41,484 bases of DNA from Ga0074130 sp035565355. Lineage in GTDB: Bacteria > Pseudomonadota > Gammaproteobacteria > Burkholderiales > Rhodocyclaceae. The translations under genes were made by a program, and so were the position numbers. The notes under the pieces were generated by a model. The model searched no databases. It was not told the DNA's origin and saw only the letters and a list, made by a program, of their open reading frames with translations. The DNA is taken from contig DATMSM010000074.1 in assembly GCA_035565355.1 (NCBI GenBank), positions 1 to 41,484 on the forward strand, given 5' to 3'. Positions 1 to 9,499 of this stretch are shown here, one piece after another. Position 1 is the stretch's first letter. Each line of letters begins with the position of its first letter.

Positions 1-53
1 GGTGCAGCACAGAGCGGTATGATGCGGCTTGCATAGTCACGACCACCATCCGC

Positions 54-3000
54 ATGAGCTCCTCCGCCACTCCCCAGGAAATTGCCGCCGCCATCGGGGA
101 TGCGCTGACCAGCGCCGGAGCCTTGTTGCAGGCCGGCAATCTCAACGAGGCGGAACAGCTCTATCGCGCCGTGCTCCAGCTCGACGCCAATCAGCCGGAT
201 GCCAATCACGCACTTGCACGGATCGCCGCGCACTGCGGACAGATGGAAGCTGCGGCTCAGCTCTTCACTACCGCGCTACTGGCCGATCCCTCGCGCGAAA
301 ATTTCTGGCTCGACTATCTGGAAGCCCTGCTTGCCGTCGGCGAGATCGCCGCAGCAAAACAGACGCTGGCGCTCAGCCGCCAGCATGGCGTGCAGTTGCA
401 CGGCCCGATCATCGACCGCATCGAGCCGCCACCGCGCAAGCCGGCCCCGCAGCCCACGGCCGCCGAACTCAAGACGCTCAACGAAGCCTTCCAGCGCCGC
501 GACCTCAAGCGCCTGGAAACGCTGGCGCTTGAGGTTTCCCGGAAATACCCCGAAGCCACCGCCGGATGGAAGTCGCTGAGTCTGGCTTATTACCACTCGG
601 GGCGCGCCGAGCTGGCGGTCGCACCTTCGCTGAAGCTGGTCGAACTGCAACCGGACGACGCCTTGATGCATGGCAATCTCGGCCTCATCTACATGACGTT
701 GCGCCGCTTCCCCGAGGCAGAGGCCAGCCTTTTGCATTCGATCGCGCTCAACCCCGAGGGGGCGGATACCTATGTCAATCTCGGCAACGTACGGCGTGAC
801 CAGGGGCGGCACGCTGAGGCCGGGGCCTGCTATCGACGTGCGCTTGAGCTGGAGCCGAACCACAGTGTTGCGCTCGCCAATCTCGGCGTCGTGCAGCTTG
901 AGCTCGGCGATCTGCGTGGCGCCGAAACCAGTCTGCGCGCTGCACTTGCAATCGCGCCAAATAGTGCCATCACGCTTGGCGGACTGGCCAGCACCCTGGC
1001 CAAGCTCGGCAAGCTTGAGGAGGCAACCGAGGTCTGCCGCCGCTCCATTGCCCTCGACCCGGACAATATCTTCGCCTACGATCTGCTGCTGTTCTGCTTC
1101 AACTACACGCACACCGGCAAGTCAGCCGAAGCGCGCGAACTCGCCTTGCGTTACGACAAACATGTGCGCAACAAAATAGAGGCGGGCTACACGCAATGGA
1201 ATTGCGATCCTGCGCCCCAGCGCCTGAAAGTCGGCCTGGTGTCGGGCGACTTCAACAACCACCCGGTCGGCTTCTTCACTGAAGGGCTGTTGCAACACCT
1301 GGACCCGGCACGCGTCGAGGTGATTGCCTATTCGAGCATGCCGGCCCGCAAGAGCGACGGCCTAACTACCCGCCTGCGCAGCCTGGTCTCGAACTGGCGC
1401 CCCATCCATTTGCTTAGTTACAAAGAGGCGGCAGCGCAGATCCATGCCGACGGCATCCACGTCCTGCTCGACCTGTCCGGCCACACCACCGACAACCGCC
1501 TGCCCGTCTTCGCCATGAAGCCGGCGCCGGCGCAAGCATCCTGGCTCGGCTATTTCGCCACCACCGGCGTGGCTGAAATGGACTGGTTCATTGGCGACCC
1601 CTGGCTATGCCCGCCGGAAGAGGAAGCTGATTTCACGGAAAACGTCTGGCGCCTGCCGCAAACCTGGCTGTGCTTCACGCCGCCGGAGATCGATGTCGCC
1701 GTTGCCAAGCTGCCGGCACTGAAGAATGGCTACGTGACCTTCGGCTGCTTCAATAATCTGAACAAGATGAACGACGCCGTCGTCTCGCTCTGGGCAGCGC
1801 TGCTCAAGCGTGTGCCGACAGCGAGACTTTTCCTCAAGGCACCGCAGCTGCGCGATGCCGAAGTACGCGCAGAAACGATTGCGCGTTATGCGGCGCACAG
1901 CATCTCGTCGGACCGCCTGATTCTGGAAGGACCGGACACACGCGAAAACTACCTCGCGGCCTACGGCAAGGTCGACATCGGACTCGACCCATTCCCCTAT
2001 CCCGGCGGCACCACCAGCGTGGAGTCGCTGTGGATGGGCGTACCGGTGCTCACGCTACGCGGCGACCGCTTTCTCTCCCACCTTGGCGAAAGCATTGCGC
2101 ACAATGCCGGCCTCAGCGACTGGATCGCCGCCAGCACGGACGACTATCTCGACAAGGCCGCCGCTTTTGCCGCCGCCGTGCCGACGCTCGCGGACCTGCG
2201 CGAGGGGATGCGCGCACGCATGCTGTCCTCTCCCTTGCTCGACGCAGCACGTTTTGCTCGCGGCTTCGAGGAGATGCTGTGGGGCATATGGGAACGCAAA
2301 GATCAGCCGCGTAAGCGAACTGCAGCCAAGCCGCTCGCCCGCAAGCAGCCGCCACAGAACGAAATCGAACATCTGCAGCAACTCTTCCGCAAGCACCGCT
2401 ATGCAGAACTGGAGAAGAAGGGGCAGAGCCTCGCACAAGGCTATCCGCACGCCGTCGCCGGCTGGAAAGCACTAAGCCTGGCACAGTACGCGCTCAACAA
2501 GCTTGAGCCGGCACTTGCTTCGACCCAGACCCTGCTCGAACTGCTGCCCAACGAAGCACTTTCGCATTCGCGCCTGGGCACCATCCTTATCGGTCTGCGG
2601 CGCCTGCCGGAAGCGGAAGTCGCTTTTCTGCGCGCGCTCACGCTCGACCCCAAGCTCGCCGAAGCCCATGTCAATCTCGCTTATGTTTATCGGCAACAGG
2701 GGCGTATCGCCGAGGCTGCGGATGGCTACCGGCAGGCCATCGCCATCGATGCCAAAAATGCCGTCGCCCATAGCAACCTCGGCGTGGTGCTGCTCGAAAA
2801 GCACGACTCCCGCAATGCAGAGGCTGCATTCCGCGCCGCCCTTGCGCTCAATGCCAAGGACGAAACCTCTCTGCTCGGCCTTGCCTCGACACTAACCAGT
2901 CTCGGCTGTCTGGACGAAGCGGAACAGCAGGCTCGCCGCCTGCTCGCGATCAATCCACGTCACGCCCTCGCTTACAGCACCCTACTTTTCATATTCAACT

Positions 3001-4205
3001 ACGGGCGCAACGGCAATGCCGCCGAGGCGCTTGCCCTGGCGCGACGCTATGGCGCCATGCTCACCCAAGAGGCCAAGCAACGCTATAAAAACTGGAACTG
3101 CGCCGAATCGCCGCAACGCCTCAAGGTCGGCCTGGTCTCGGGCGACCTCTACAGCCATCCGGTTGCCTACTTCCTCGAAAGCCTGCTGTGCCATCTCGAT
3201 CCGGGGCGCATCGAAATCATCGTCTACGCCAATCGCCCTGAGCGCCGCAACGATGCCACCAGCGAACGGCTGCGCGCCTATTGCACTGCCTGGAAGGACA
3301 TTCACGCACTCGACGACGATGCGGCCGCTGCACTGATCCACGCCGACGGCATCCATATCCTGCTCGACCTGGCCGGCCATACCGGCAACAACCGCCTGCC
3401 GGTGTTTGCACGCAAGCCGGCACCAATACAAACCGCCTGGCTAGGCTATTTCGCCACGACGGGTGTCGAACAGATGGACTATCTGATCGGCGACCCCAAT
3501 GTGTGCCCGCCCGCCGAAGAAAACCATTTCACTGAAACCGTCTGGCGCCTGCCCGAAACCTATCTGTGCTTCACCCCGCCGGACATTGATGTCGACGTTG
3601 GGCCTTTGCCTGCCCTTGCCAACGGCCACATCACCTTCGGCTGTTTTAACAATATCGGCAAGCTGAACGACGCCGTCATCGCCCTGTGGAGCCGTATCCT
3701 GGATCACATTCCAGATGCGCGCCTGTTCCTCAAGGCAAAGCAGCTCGGCGACGCGGCGATAGCCGCACAGATCGCTGCCCGCTTCGCCGAACACGGCATC
3801 CCCGCACATCGCCTGCGCATCGAAGGTCCATCGCCGCGCAAGGACTATTTCGCCGCCTACAACAGCGTAGACATCGTGCTCGACCCCTTCCCCTATCCCG
3901 GCGGAACCACCAGCGTAGAGTCGCTGTGGATGGGCGTCCCCATCCTCACCCTGCAAGGCGAACGCATGCTCTCGCATGCCGGTGAGAACATCATGCGCAA
4001 TCTGGGGTTGCCGGAATGGATTGCGCAGAACGAGTCCGACTATCAGGCCAAAGCCGCCGCTTTCGCTACCGACCTGCGCGCGCTTGCTGACCTGCGCAGC
4101 GGCTTGCGAGACCGTGCCTTGACCTCGCCCATGTTCGACGCACCGCGCTTCGCAGACTTTTTTGAAGAGGCCTTGTGGGGCATGTGGGCGGGGCGGTCGC
4201 AGTAG
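54..4205 (+). CDS. Tandem-duplicated TPR / GT41 (O-GlcNAc transferase-like) glycosyltransferase
   Basis: Protein of 1383 aa with two complete copies of a TPR array followed by a GT41 (SPINDLY/OGT family) catalytic domain. TPR motifs lie at about residues 20-370 and 770-1000; catalytic halves at about 390-755 and 1020-1383. The HP of the OGT N-Cat motif is at His403 and His1035. Each half also keeps the LGYFATTG segment, an FNNLNK/FNNIGK lysine and the UDP-binding PYPGGTTSVESLWMG loop, so both look catalytically intact. Corresponding landmarks (A170/A802, H403/H1035, Y649/Y1281) are all offset by exactly 632 residues. GT41 enzymes transfer a sugar from a nucleotide donor to Ser/Thr; beside flagellar genes, flagellin is a likely acceptor (inference). 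The frame is open to the left window edge and no good Shine-Dalgarno precedes ATG54, so the N-terminus could be longer. Confidence 0.9.
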   Translation: MSSSATPQEIAAAIGDALTSAGALLQAGNLNEAEQLYRAVLQLDANQPDANHALARIAAHCGQMEAAAQLFTTALLADPSRENFWLDYLEALLAVGEIAAAKQTLALSRQHGVQLHGPIIDRIEPPPRKPAPQPTAAELKTLNEAFQRRDLKRLETLALEVSRKYPEATAGWKSLSLAYYHSGRAELAVAPSLKLVELQPDDALMHGNLGLIYMTLRRFPEAEASLLHSIALNPEGADTYVNLGNVRRDQGRHAEAGACYRRALELEPNHSVALANLGVVQLELGDLRGAETSLRAALAIAPNSAITLGGLASTLAKLGKLEEATEVCRRSIALDPDNIFAYDLLLFCFNYTHTGKSAEARELALRYDKHVRNKIEAGYTQWNCDPAPQRLKVGLVSGDFNNHPVGFFTEGLLQHLDPARVEVIAYSSMPARKSDGLTTRLRSLVSNWRPIHLLSYKEAAAQIHADGIHVLLDLSGHTTDNRLPVFAMKPAPAQASWLGYFATTGVAEMDWFIGDPWLCPPEEEADFTENVWRLPQTWLCFTPPEIDVAVAKLPALKNGYVTFGCFNNLNKMNDAVVSLWAALLKRVPTARLFLKAPQLRDAEVRAETIARYAAHSISSDRLILEGPDTRENYLAAYGKVDIGLDPFPYPGGTTSVESLWMGVPVLTLRGDRFLSHLGESIAHNAGLSDWIAASTDDYLDKAAAFAAAVPTLADLREGMRARMLSSPLLDAARFARGFEEMLWGIWERKDQPRKRTAAKPLARKQPPQNEIEHLQQLFRKHRYAELEKKGQSLAQGYPHAVAGWKALSLAQYALNKLEPALASTQTLLELLPNEALSHSRLGTILIGLRRLPEAEVAFLRALTLDPKLAEAHVNLAYVYRQQGRIAEAADGYRQAIAIDAKNAVAHSNLGVVLLEKHDSRNAEAAFRAALALNAKDETSLLGLASTLTSLGCLDEAEQQARRLLAINPRHALAYSTLLFIFNYGRNGNAAEALALARRYGAMLTQEAKQRYKNWNCAESPQRLKVGLVSGDLYSHPVAYFLESLLCHLDPGRIEIIVYANRPERRNDATSERLRAYCTAWKDIHALDDDAAAALIHADGIHILLDLAGHTGNNRLPVFARKPAPIQTAWLGYFATTGVEQMDYLIGDPNVCPPAEENHFTETVWRLPETYLCFTPPDIDVDVGPLPALANGHITFGCFNNIGKLNDAVIALWSRILDHIPDARLFLKAKQLGDAAIAAQIAARFAEHGIPAHRLRIEGPSPRKDYFAAYNSVDIVLDPFPYPGGTTSVESLWMGVPILTLQGERMLSHAGENIMRNLGLPEWIAQNESDYQAKAAAFATDLRALADLRSGLRDRALTSPMFDAPRFADFFEEALWGMWAGRSQ

Positions 4206-4227
4206 CCACCGCGCTCGCCGTCGGAAC

Positions 4228-5979
4228 TTAGCCGGCGCTATTGAGCTGTTGAATCACTTGCGCCCGCATACCGCCATACGCCTGCACGAATTCGCTTCGC
4301 CCCGTCTGCCTCGCTGCAATTTTCAATGCATCCAGCAAAGCCAAGCCCGGCTTGACCTTGTCCGTGCGCGGATAGGCAAACGGCAATGGCATGGGGTTGA
4401 AATTGCGCACCTGCCATTGGGGTTCGGTTGCCAATATCAGCGAAACCAGACGCTCGATCACAAACACCTTGACCGGTGTATTGTCGGCGTTGTTATGCCG
4501 TGTCGGCGCATTCAGCGCACGCGCCAGATCACTTTTGTTCTGTTCCGCCAAGATGAAGAGACGCTCCGCTCTCTCCAACCAATGGCGCCAAAAGCGCGGC
4601 TTAGCCAGAAAGTAGTTACAAAAGACACTATTCGTTGAGTCCATCAACAAGGTGTCTAGGTTGACGCCCGGCGCCACCATAGCGGCGCATTCGACGAATA
4701 CCGGCCAAATGTCCGGGTGCTCATTCGCCCCCTGCTTGAAGACGTTATCGAACAAGGCGCCGGCATCGAAGAAAGGAGACAACGTGACCACGTCGGCGGA
4801 CGCGTCGACTGTCTCCATGAATGCATGGACCTGCGTCGCGTCCAGCCCGGTCTTCTCGCGAAATTTCGGCGACAGGAAGCCGTAGAATGCACTTTCCTGC
4901 AAGGCATTGTTCAGCAGGAAGCTGCGCATCGGCCAGAACTCATACCAGTCGGGGCGCTGCCCGGTATTGTCGAGCGGAATAAAACCGCCATCCAGCCCCT
5001 TGTGAGACTCTTCGGAATAGAAGATCTGATAGATACGGGCAGCGAGGCTCTCGTCTTCTGTGGTGTCGACATTCGCGCCGCCAGCCGCCTCCTCGGCGAA
5101 CAAGGCTTTATGGATCGCCTCCGCCCGGGCCCGGTATTTCTCTACCACCTCAGGGGCATAGGGCTGCATGCGCTGGCGGTAGAGGCGCCAGATGCCTTCT
5201 GCAGAATGACGCATGCGCGGACGTACCTGTTCGTCCCTCAAGTACAACTCCAGAAACTCCGTATGCTCGGCCAGAGGTCGTTCTGAACTGTAGAAGTTCT
5301 TCGAAATCTGTCCCTGGTGAATCCGATAACCGACAGTTGCCTGACGCAGGAAGATGAAATCGGGTGCGACACGGGCGATGCGCATCCACAGCTCCCAATC
5401 GCCGGCCAACCGGTCGGGCATGCACAGCCCGCCCGACAGCAGCCTGATACGATCAAAAATACTACGCCGGAGCATCACGCTCGACGGCGTGATGTAATTG
5501 TCGAAGCGCAACAGATCAACGATTTCGTCACGGCCGCCGCAGTAAGACTGGGGCGTGTGCCCGGGATGCACGGCATGGCGGATCAGTGCATCGTTTTCGT
5601 CAATCCAGTTGCACTGCGTATAGGCCAGCGCCGCCCGCGGACAGGCCTCCATCGCGTCGAACAAGGATTTGAGATGCCCAGGATAAAGAATATCGTCGGA
5701 CCCTAGCGCAACTACATAGCGCCCACTCCCCATATCGATGCTCTTGTTGTAGTTGTCCACCACTCCAAGATTCTTTGGATTGACCTCATAGCGAAAGAAC
5801 GGCCGCCCACGATACTGCTCGAGAACTTCGACTGTATTGTCGGTCGACTTGTCGTCGACGACGATCAGCTCGAAAGAAACGCCGTCCTGCGCGAGGACGG
5901 ACTCAATCGTCTTGCCGATGTAGGGCGCACAGTTGTAGGAAAAAACAACAACCGTGACATCCGGAGTGGCTTTGCTCAT
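4228..5979 (-). CDS. GT2 family glycosyltransferase with large uncharacterised C-terminal domain
   Basis: 583 aa. Residues about 8-230 are a GT-A fold family 2 glycosyltransferase: N-terminal VTVVVFSYN strand, the VVDDKSTDNT nucleotide-binding acidic motif and a GSDD metal-binding motif. Residues about 310-583 form a second domain that I do not recognise by a firm family name. It begins IYQIFYSEESHKGLDGGF, carries a YGFLSPKFREKTGL stretch, and is rich in Trp, Phe and Tyr. It could be a second transferase or an acceptor-recognition module. The gene converges on the GT41 gene with about 22 bp between stops. It lies 42 bp downstream of another GT2 gene on the same strand, so the two are probably cotranscribed. 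No membrane segment is seen, so a cytoplasmic role in glycan assembly or protein glycosylation is likely. Confidence 0.85.
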   Translation of the reverse strand: MSKATPDVTVVVFSYNCAPYIGKTIESVLAQDGVSFELIVVDDKSTDNTVEVLEQYRGRPFFRYEVNPKNLGVVDNYNKSIDMGSGRYVVALGSDDILYPGHLKSLFDAMEACPRAALAYTQCNWIDENDALIRHAVHPGHTPQSYCGGRDEIVDLLRFDNYITPSSVMLRRSIFDRIRLLSGGLCMPDRLAGDWELWMRIARVAPDFIFLRQATVGYRIHQGQISKNFYSSERPLAEHTEFLELYLRDEQVRPRMRHSAEGIWRLYRQRMQPYAPEVVEKYRARAEAIHKALFAEEAAGGANVDTTEDESLAARIYQIFYSEESHKGLDGGFIPLDNTGQRPDWYEFWPMRSFLLNNALQESAFYGFLSPKFREKTGLDATQVHAFMETVDASADVVTLSPFFDAGALFDNVFKQGANEHPDIWPVFVECAAMVAPGVNLDTLLMDSTNSVFCNYFLAKPRFWRHWLERAERLFILAEQNKSDLARALNAPTRHNNADNTPVKVFVIERLVSLILATEPQWQVRNFNPMPLPFAYPRTDKVKPGLALLDALKIAARQTGRSEFVQAYGGMRAQVIQQLNSAG

Positions 5980-6021
5980 TAACGACAGGCCCTGAAGAAA
6001 AACCGGCGCGGTAACGCGCCG

Positions 6022-6792
6022 CTAGATGGTATCGCCGCCCTGGAGTTGCCCTGACTCAATATGAAGCCCCAGCTTCGCCAGCATGCTCTGCCGCTGCACG
6101 CTCAACTCAGGTGCCGGGAAACGGGAATATACGGACAGGAAATCCAGCCAGAACAGGGATCGCCTGCGTGCCTGCATCGAAGTGCTCTGGTTTTCGGTCT
6201 TGTCTATGGTGACAACATCGAATGCAACGTGCTTGAAACTGCTCCAGTTGACGTTGGACAGGATGAACTCCCAGTCTTCGTGACTGCGCATGCCCTCGTC
6301 AAAAGTGCGCCGGATGCAGCCCCGATTGATCATATAGGCGCCGACCGGAATCTGGTTGCACACCAGCAGTTGCTCGCGCGATGCGCCGGATAGACGCGTC
6401 AGTATCTTCTCCGTTGGATGCAGCATCGAACAGTCGCCGAAAGCGAAAGAGGCCCCGCTCTTCGATGCCAGGTACAGCATATCGAGGCCGCCCGGCGAAA
6501 AAAAATCATCGTCGTCGAGGAAAACCAGTCGTTCCGCCCTGGACAAGGCGATGCCGATATTGCGGCTGGCGGACAGACCACGGTTCTGTCCCGACTTGCA
6601 GACGTAGACCGCCGCAAAGGCCTTGGCCACCTCGAAGGCCGAGCCCTCCGGGCAATCGTCTACGACGAGTACCTCATAGGGCACGCTGCAGGCAGGCTTG
6701 ATACTGGCAAGTGCTCGCTCAAGTTTGGCAGGGCGCTTGTAAGTGGGAACAACGATACTGACCTCTGGGACCATTTCCTCGCACCTGGACAA
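6022..6792 (-). CDS. GT2 family glycosyltransferase
   Basis: 256 aa. A GT-A family 2 fold is shown by VSIVVPTYKRP at the N-terminus, the VVDDCPEGS donor-site motif and the acidic FLDDDDF metal-binding motif in mid protein. SHEDWEF matches the ED(W) acceptor/catalytic-base region. It is short and lacks extra domains or membrane helices, so it is probably a soluble transferase adding one sugar to a nascent glycan. Met1 or the downstream Met7 (MVPEVSIVV) could be the true start; the longer form is reported. It is the first gene of the minus-strand pair with the GT2 gene at 4228-5979, and divergent from the FkbH cassette. Donor and acceptor cannot be read from the sequence. Confidence 0.85.
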   Translation of the reverse strand: MSRCEEMVPEVSIVVPTYKRPAKLERALASIKPACSVPYEVLVVDDCPEGSAFEVAKAFAAVYVCKSGQNRGLSASRNIGIALSRAERLVFLDDDDFFSPGGLDMLYLASKSGASFAFGDCSMLHPTEKILTRLSGASREQLLVCNQIPVGAYMINRGCIRRTFDEGMRSHEDWEFILSNVNWSSFKHVAFDVVTIDKTENQSTSMQARRRSLFWLDFLSVYSRFPAPELSVQRQSMLAKLGLHIESGQLQGGDTI

Positions 6793-6952
6793 AGAGCCTG
6801 ACTGCGGCTGAACAATGGAACATTGCCTTGTCGCAGTTTCTGCGATTATGAGATGCCGGGCACTTATACGAATAACAGATTAAGCATTGAACAAGGGAGC
6901 ATATTCGCCGTTAGTACGGACTTCGCGCGCCCCCGAAAGCGGGGGGGCGGGA

Positions 6953-6961
6953 TGGCATAAT
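6953..6961 (+). promoter_or_regulatory. Possible extended -10 promoter of the FkbH cassette
   Basis: The 242-bp divergent spacer 6793-7034 holds TGGCATAAT, an extended -10 (TGn plus CATAAT) about 75 bp upstream of the FkbH ATG. No good -35 is visible. A small G/C hairpin (CCCCCG, loop AAAG, CGGGGG) sits just upstream at 6930-6945. Nothing else recognisable was found in this spacer. Weak call. Confidence 0.25.
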
Positions 6962-7034
6962 TCGTACACGGGCCGCGGTGCGTCCGCATACGCTCCCGAC
7001 AAACACACACATTCCAGAACGACTTCGGGACTCC

Positions 7035-8705
7035 ATGACGTCGATGCTTTACGAGTTACAAGCAGCATTGTTCTCTGCGGAAGTCTCCCGCCGCGACCTG
7101 CTTGACATCCCCCCCAGTGAGCGGGGCAGGCCCGTCAGCATCAATGTTTGGCGCAACCACGCCTTCGAGGCGATTCTGCCGTTGATGGCGCCTTTCAGCG
7201 CGATACGGGCGTGGCACGGCGAGTTTAATCTTGGCGCCTACGACGACACCCTGATATTCAATGGCTGGCGACCCGCCGATATCGAACTGCTCTGGCTCGA
7301 CAGCAGCCGCTTCGCCCTGGCACCCGATTTTCCCGCATGGCTGGAGTGGCTGCGCAGCCGTCTTTCCGTACTACGCGCGATGAGCCGGGCGCCAATCATC
7401 GTGGCGACCTGGTTGCCCGACATCGCCATGCGGGACGCCTTGGCTGCCATGACGGATACATGCCCGGCGACCTATTTTGCCGATCTCGAAGCCGCCTGCA
7501 CCGACCAGGACATTCCCCTGGTCGACCCTCGCGTCGCCAAGATCAGCGGCAGCCCCATCAGCAACCGCGCACAGGCGCACCTGGCGCGCGAATTGGCCTG
7601 TCGCTGGATACCCGCCGCCTTGTTTCCTCCGATCAAAGCGGTGGCGCTCGACCTCGACAACACCCTGCATGCAGGAATAGTCGGAGAAGACGGCATCGAC
7701 GGCGTGAGACTGACGGATGGCCATGTCCGCTTGCAAAACCAGCTCAAGAATTTGCGCGAACACGGCGTTTTCATTGCGCTCGTGTCCCGCAACGAATACA
7801 GAGATGTGGAGGCGCTATTCGCGCAGCGGCTTGACTACCCCCTGCGCTGGGACGATTTTTCGGCCATCGAGGTGGCCTGGGGTGACAAGGCGGACGCTAT
7901 TGGCCGTATCGCAGAACATCTGCGTATCTCGACCGATGCCATGCTCTTCGTAGACGACAATCTCGGCGAACTGAACAGCGTCGCGCTGAAATGGCCGCAA
8001 CTGCATACCCTATACGCCGACACCGATGCCGACGCGACCTGGCGCGCAATATCATGGTGGCCGGGATTATGGCGATGGAAAGTCGAATCCGACGATACCA
8101 AACGCGTTCAGGATCTGCAGGCAAATCGCGACCGCGAAGCCCTGGCCCATCAGACAGACGACATCGGCGACTATTTCCGCATGCTGCAGGCGCGCCTGAC
8201 GTACCGCATTGATCCGTCCGACCAGCTAAGCCGGCTTGCAGACCTTTGCGCCAAGACGAACCAGTTCAACTTGGCGATACGGCGCCTCAATCAAGCCGAG
8301 CTCGCCGATCGCTTCGTGGGCAAAGATACCTGCGTCATGAGCGTTCAATTATCGGATCGCCTGTCCGACAGCGGAGTCATCGCCCTTGTCGCAGCGACCC
8401 GCAAGGGCTCCGATTTGATCGTGGAAGAGCTGTGTGTCAGCTGCCGGGCCATGGGGCGCAGACTGGAGAACGACATCGTACTGACTGCGCTGGGAAATAT
8501 GCCCATCTTCCCGGGCTGCGAAAAGGTTGTGTTCTCCGTTCAACACGGCCCGCGCAACAAGCCGGCGCTCGAATGGCTGACACAGTTGTCCGGCAAGCAA
8601 GCGGCACAGGGGCTACACTCTGTCCCCGCCACCGTGGTTGCGAACTTCGCGCCCACCGATGGGGTGGAACTCACTATCGAGGGAATAGGCAACAATGAGC
8701 CGTGA
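7035..8705 (+). CDS. FkbH-like HAD-superfamily protein (putative glyceroyl-ACP forming enzyme)
   Basis: 556 aa from ATG7035. A longer in-frame start at 6978 adds 19 unlike residues and is not preferred. The N-terminal about 190 residues resemble the FkbH N-terminal region. The HAD phosphatase core begins at LDLDNTLHAG with Asp206 and Asp208 as nucleophile and acid/base, followed by the VSRNE and FVDDN motifs. The C-terminal about 180 residues look GNAT-like (EELCVSCRAMGRRLE). Characterised FkbH-type enzymes dephosphorylate 1,3-bisphosphoglycerate and load the glyceroyl group onto a carrier protein. Here an ACP gene overlaps its 3' end by 11 nt, which strongly supports such loading. No FkbI or FkbK dehydrogenase lies nearby, so classical methoxymalonyl-ACP synthesis is unlikely. 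Confidence 0.85.
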   Translation: MTSMLYELQAALFSAEVSRRDLLDIPPSERGRPVSINVWRNHAFEAILPLMAPFSAIRAWHGEFNLGAYDDTLIFNGWRPADIELLWLDSSRFALAPDFPAWLEWLRSRLSVLRAMSRAPIIVATWLPDIAMRDALAAMTDTCPATYFADLEAACTDQDIPLVDPRVAKISGSPISNRAQAHLARELACRWIPAALFPPIKAVALDLDNTLHAGIVGEDGIDGVRLTDGHVRLQNQLKNLREHGVFIALVSRNEYRDVEALFAQRLDYPLRWDDFSAIEVAWGDKADAIGRIAEHLRISTDAMLFVDDNLGELNSVALKWPQLHTLYADTDADATWRAISWWPGLWRWKVESDDTKRVQDLQANRDREALAHQTDDIGDYFRMLQARLTYRIDPSDQLSRLADLCAKTNQFNLAIRRLNQAELADRFVGKDTCVMSVQLSDRLSDSGVIALVAATRKGSDLIVEELCVSCRAMGRRLENDIVLTALGNMPIFPGCEKVVFSVQHGPRNKPALEWLTQLSGKQAAQGLHSVPATVVANFAPTDGVELTIEGIGNNEP

Positions 8706-8931
8706 TCAAGTGCAATCCGAGATTCTGGCGATTCTGAACGCCGTACTCAAACGAGAGGCGACGCCCGACAGCTCGCGCAAGAACCTGCCGCAATGGGACT
8801 CATTGAAACATGTCGAAATCATCTTCGCCGTTGAAGACGCATTCGGCGTGCAGTTCTCCGAAGAAGAACTCTTCGAGCTCGACAGCGTCGAAAACATCGC
8901 CGCCAGCATAATAGCCAAGCATGCGGCATGA
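8695..8931 (+). CDS. Acyl carrier protein
   Basis: 78 aa, all-helical acidic carrier of typical ACP length. The phosphopantetheine attachment motif is W-DSL-KHVEI with Ser36 as the modified residue, followed by the usual helix II/III sequence (FGVQFSEEELFEL). It starts inside the FkbH stop region (11-nt overlap) and its own stop overlaps the next GNAT gene by 11 nt, so the three proteins should be translationally coupled. No fab genes are adjacent, so this is a dedicated carrier rather than the fatty-acid ACP. The likely cargo is what FkbH loads (glyceroyl or a relative), handed to the neighbouring GNAT; this is inference from order. Confidence 0.92.
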   Translation: MSRDQVQSEILAILNAVLKREATPDSSRKNLPQWDSLKHVEIIFAVEDAFGVQFSEEELFELDSVENIAASIIAKHAA

Positions 8932-9499
8932 GCTGGTCATCGAAGGCGCTGCGTTCAGGCTGCGCCCCGTGGGCGACGATGACGCCGCGTTCATTCTCGG
9001 CCTGCGCAACGACCCCGAGCTCGGACGTTTTCTGCACCCGACTCAGGGTGGCCTCGCCGGCCAACAGGCCTGGCTCGACAGCTATTATGCGCGGCCAGGA
9101 GACTACTATTTCGTAGTGGAGCGCCGCAACAACGGGGCGGCTGAAGGTGTAGTTTCCATCTATGACATCAAGGCAGAACGCGGGGAATGGGGACGCTGGA
9201 TACTCCAGGCCAAATCCCCGGCGGCTATCGAAAGCGCGTGGCTGACGTATCGCTGCGCTTTCGAGACACTCGGCCTTGAGAGCGTGTACTGCCGAACCGT
9301 GGCGACCAATCGATCCGTCGTATCCTTCCACGACTCTTGCGGCATCGGAAAGCGCCGCATACTGGAGCGGCACTTCGACCTCGGAGGAGAAAAAGTGGAC
9401 GCAGTGGAACACGAAGTCAGCCATCTCGACTGGCCCACGTTGAACGCACGTTTGGGCGTGCTGGCAACATTGACGGCAAGGAGACTGCAACGTGACTGA
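8921..9499 (+). CDS. GNAT family N-acyltransferase
   Basis: 192 aa with a RimJ/RimL-type GNAT fold. It has FRLRPVGDDDAAFILGLRNDP at the N-terminus, a central beta strand (YYFVVERRNNGAAEGVVSIYD), and a C-terminal YRCAFETLGLESVYCRTVATNRSVVSFH segment typical of GNAT motif B. Members of this group N-acetylate amino sugars such as UDP-4-amino sugars in flagellin glycan pathways, or protein N-termini. Overlap with the ACP gene suggests it may take an acyl group from ACP rather than from acetyl-CoA. A plausible acceptor is the 3-amino sugar made by the FdtA/FdtB pair at 10691-12207. The substrate is inferred. Confidence 0.82.
   Translation: MRHELVIEGAAFRLRPVGDDDAAFILGLRNDPELGRFLHPTQGGLAGQQAWLDSYYARPGDYYFVVERRNNGAAEGVVSIYDIKAERGEWGRWILQAKSPAAIESAWLTYRCAFETLGLESVYCRTVATNRSVVSFHDSCGIGKRRILERHFDLGGEKVDAVEHEVSHLDWPTLNARLGVLATLTARRLQRD

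Noticed and set aside
6823..6840. TGGAAC...TTGT upstream of the FkbH cassette as a sigma-54 promoter
   Set aside because: The -12-like element is one base out of register and lacks GC.
6978..7034. Longer FkbH start at 6978
   Set aside because: The added residues are unlike the family, and the start would sit almost on the predicted transcript start; ATG7035 is preferred.
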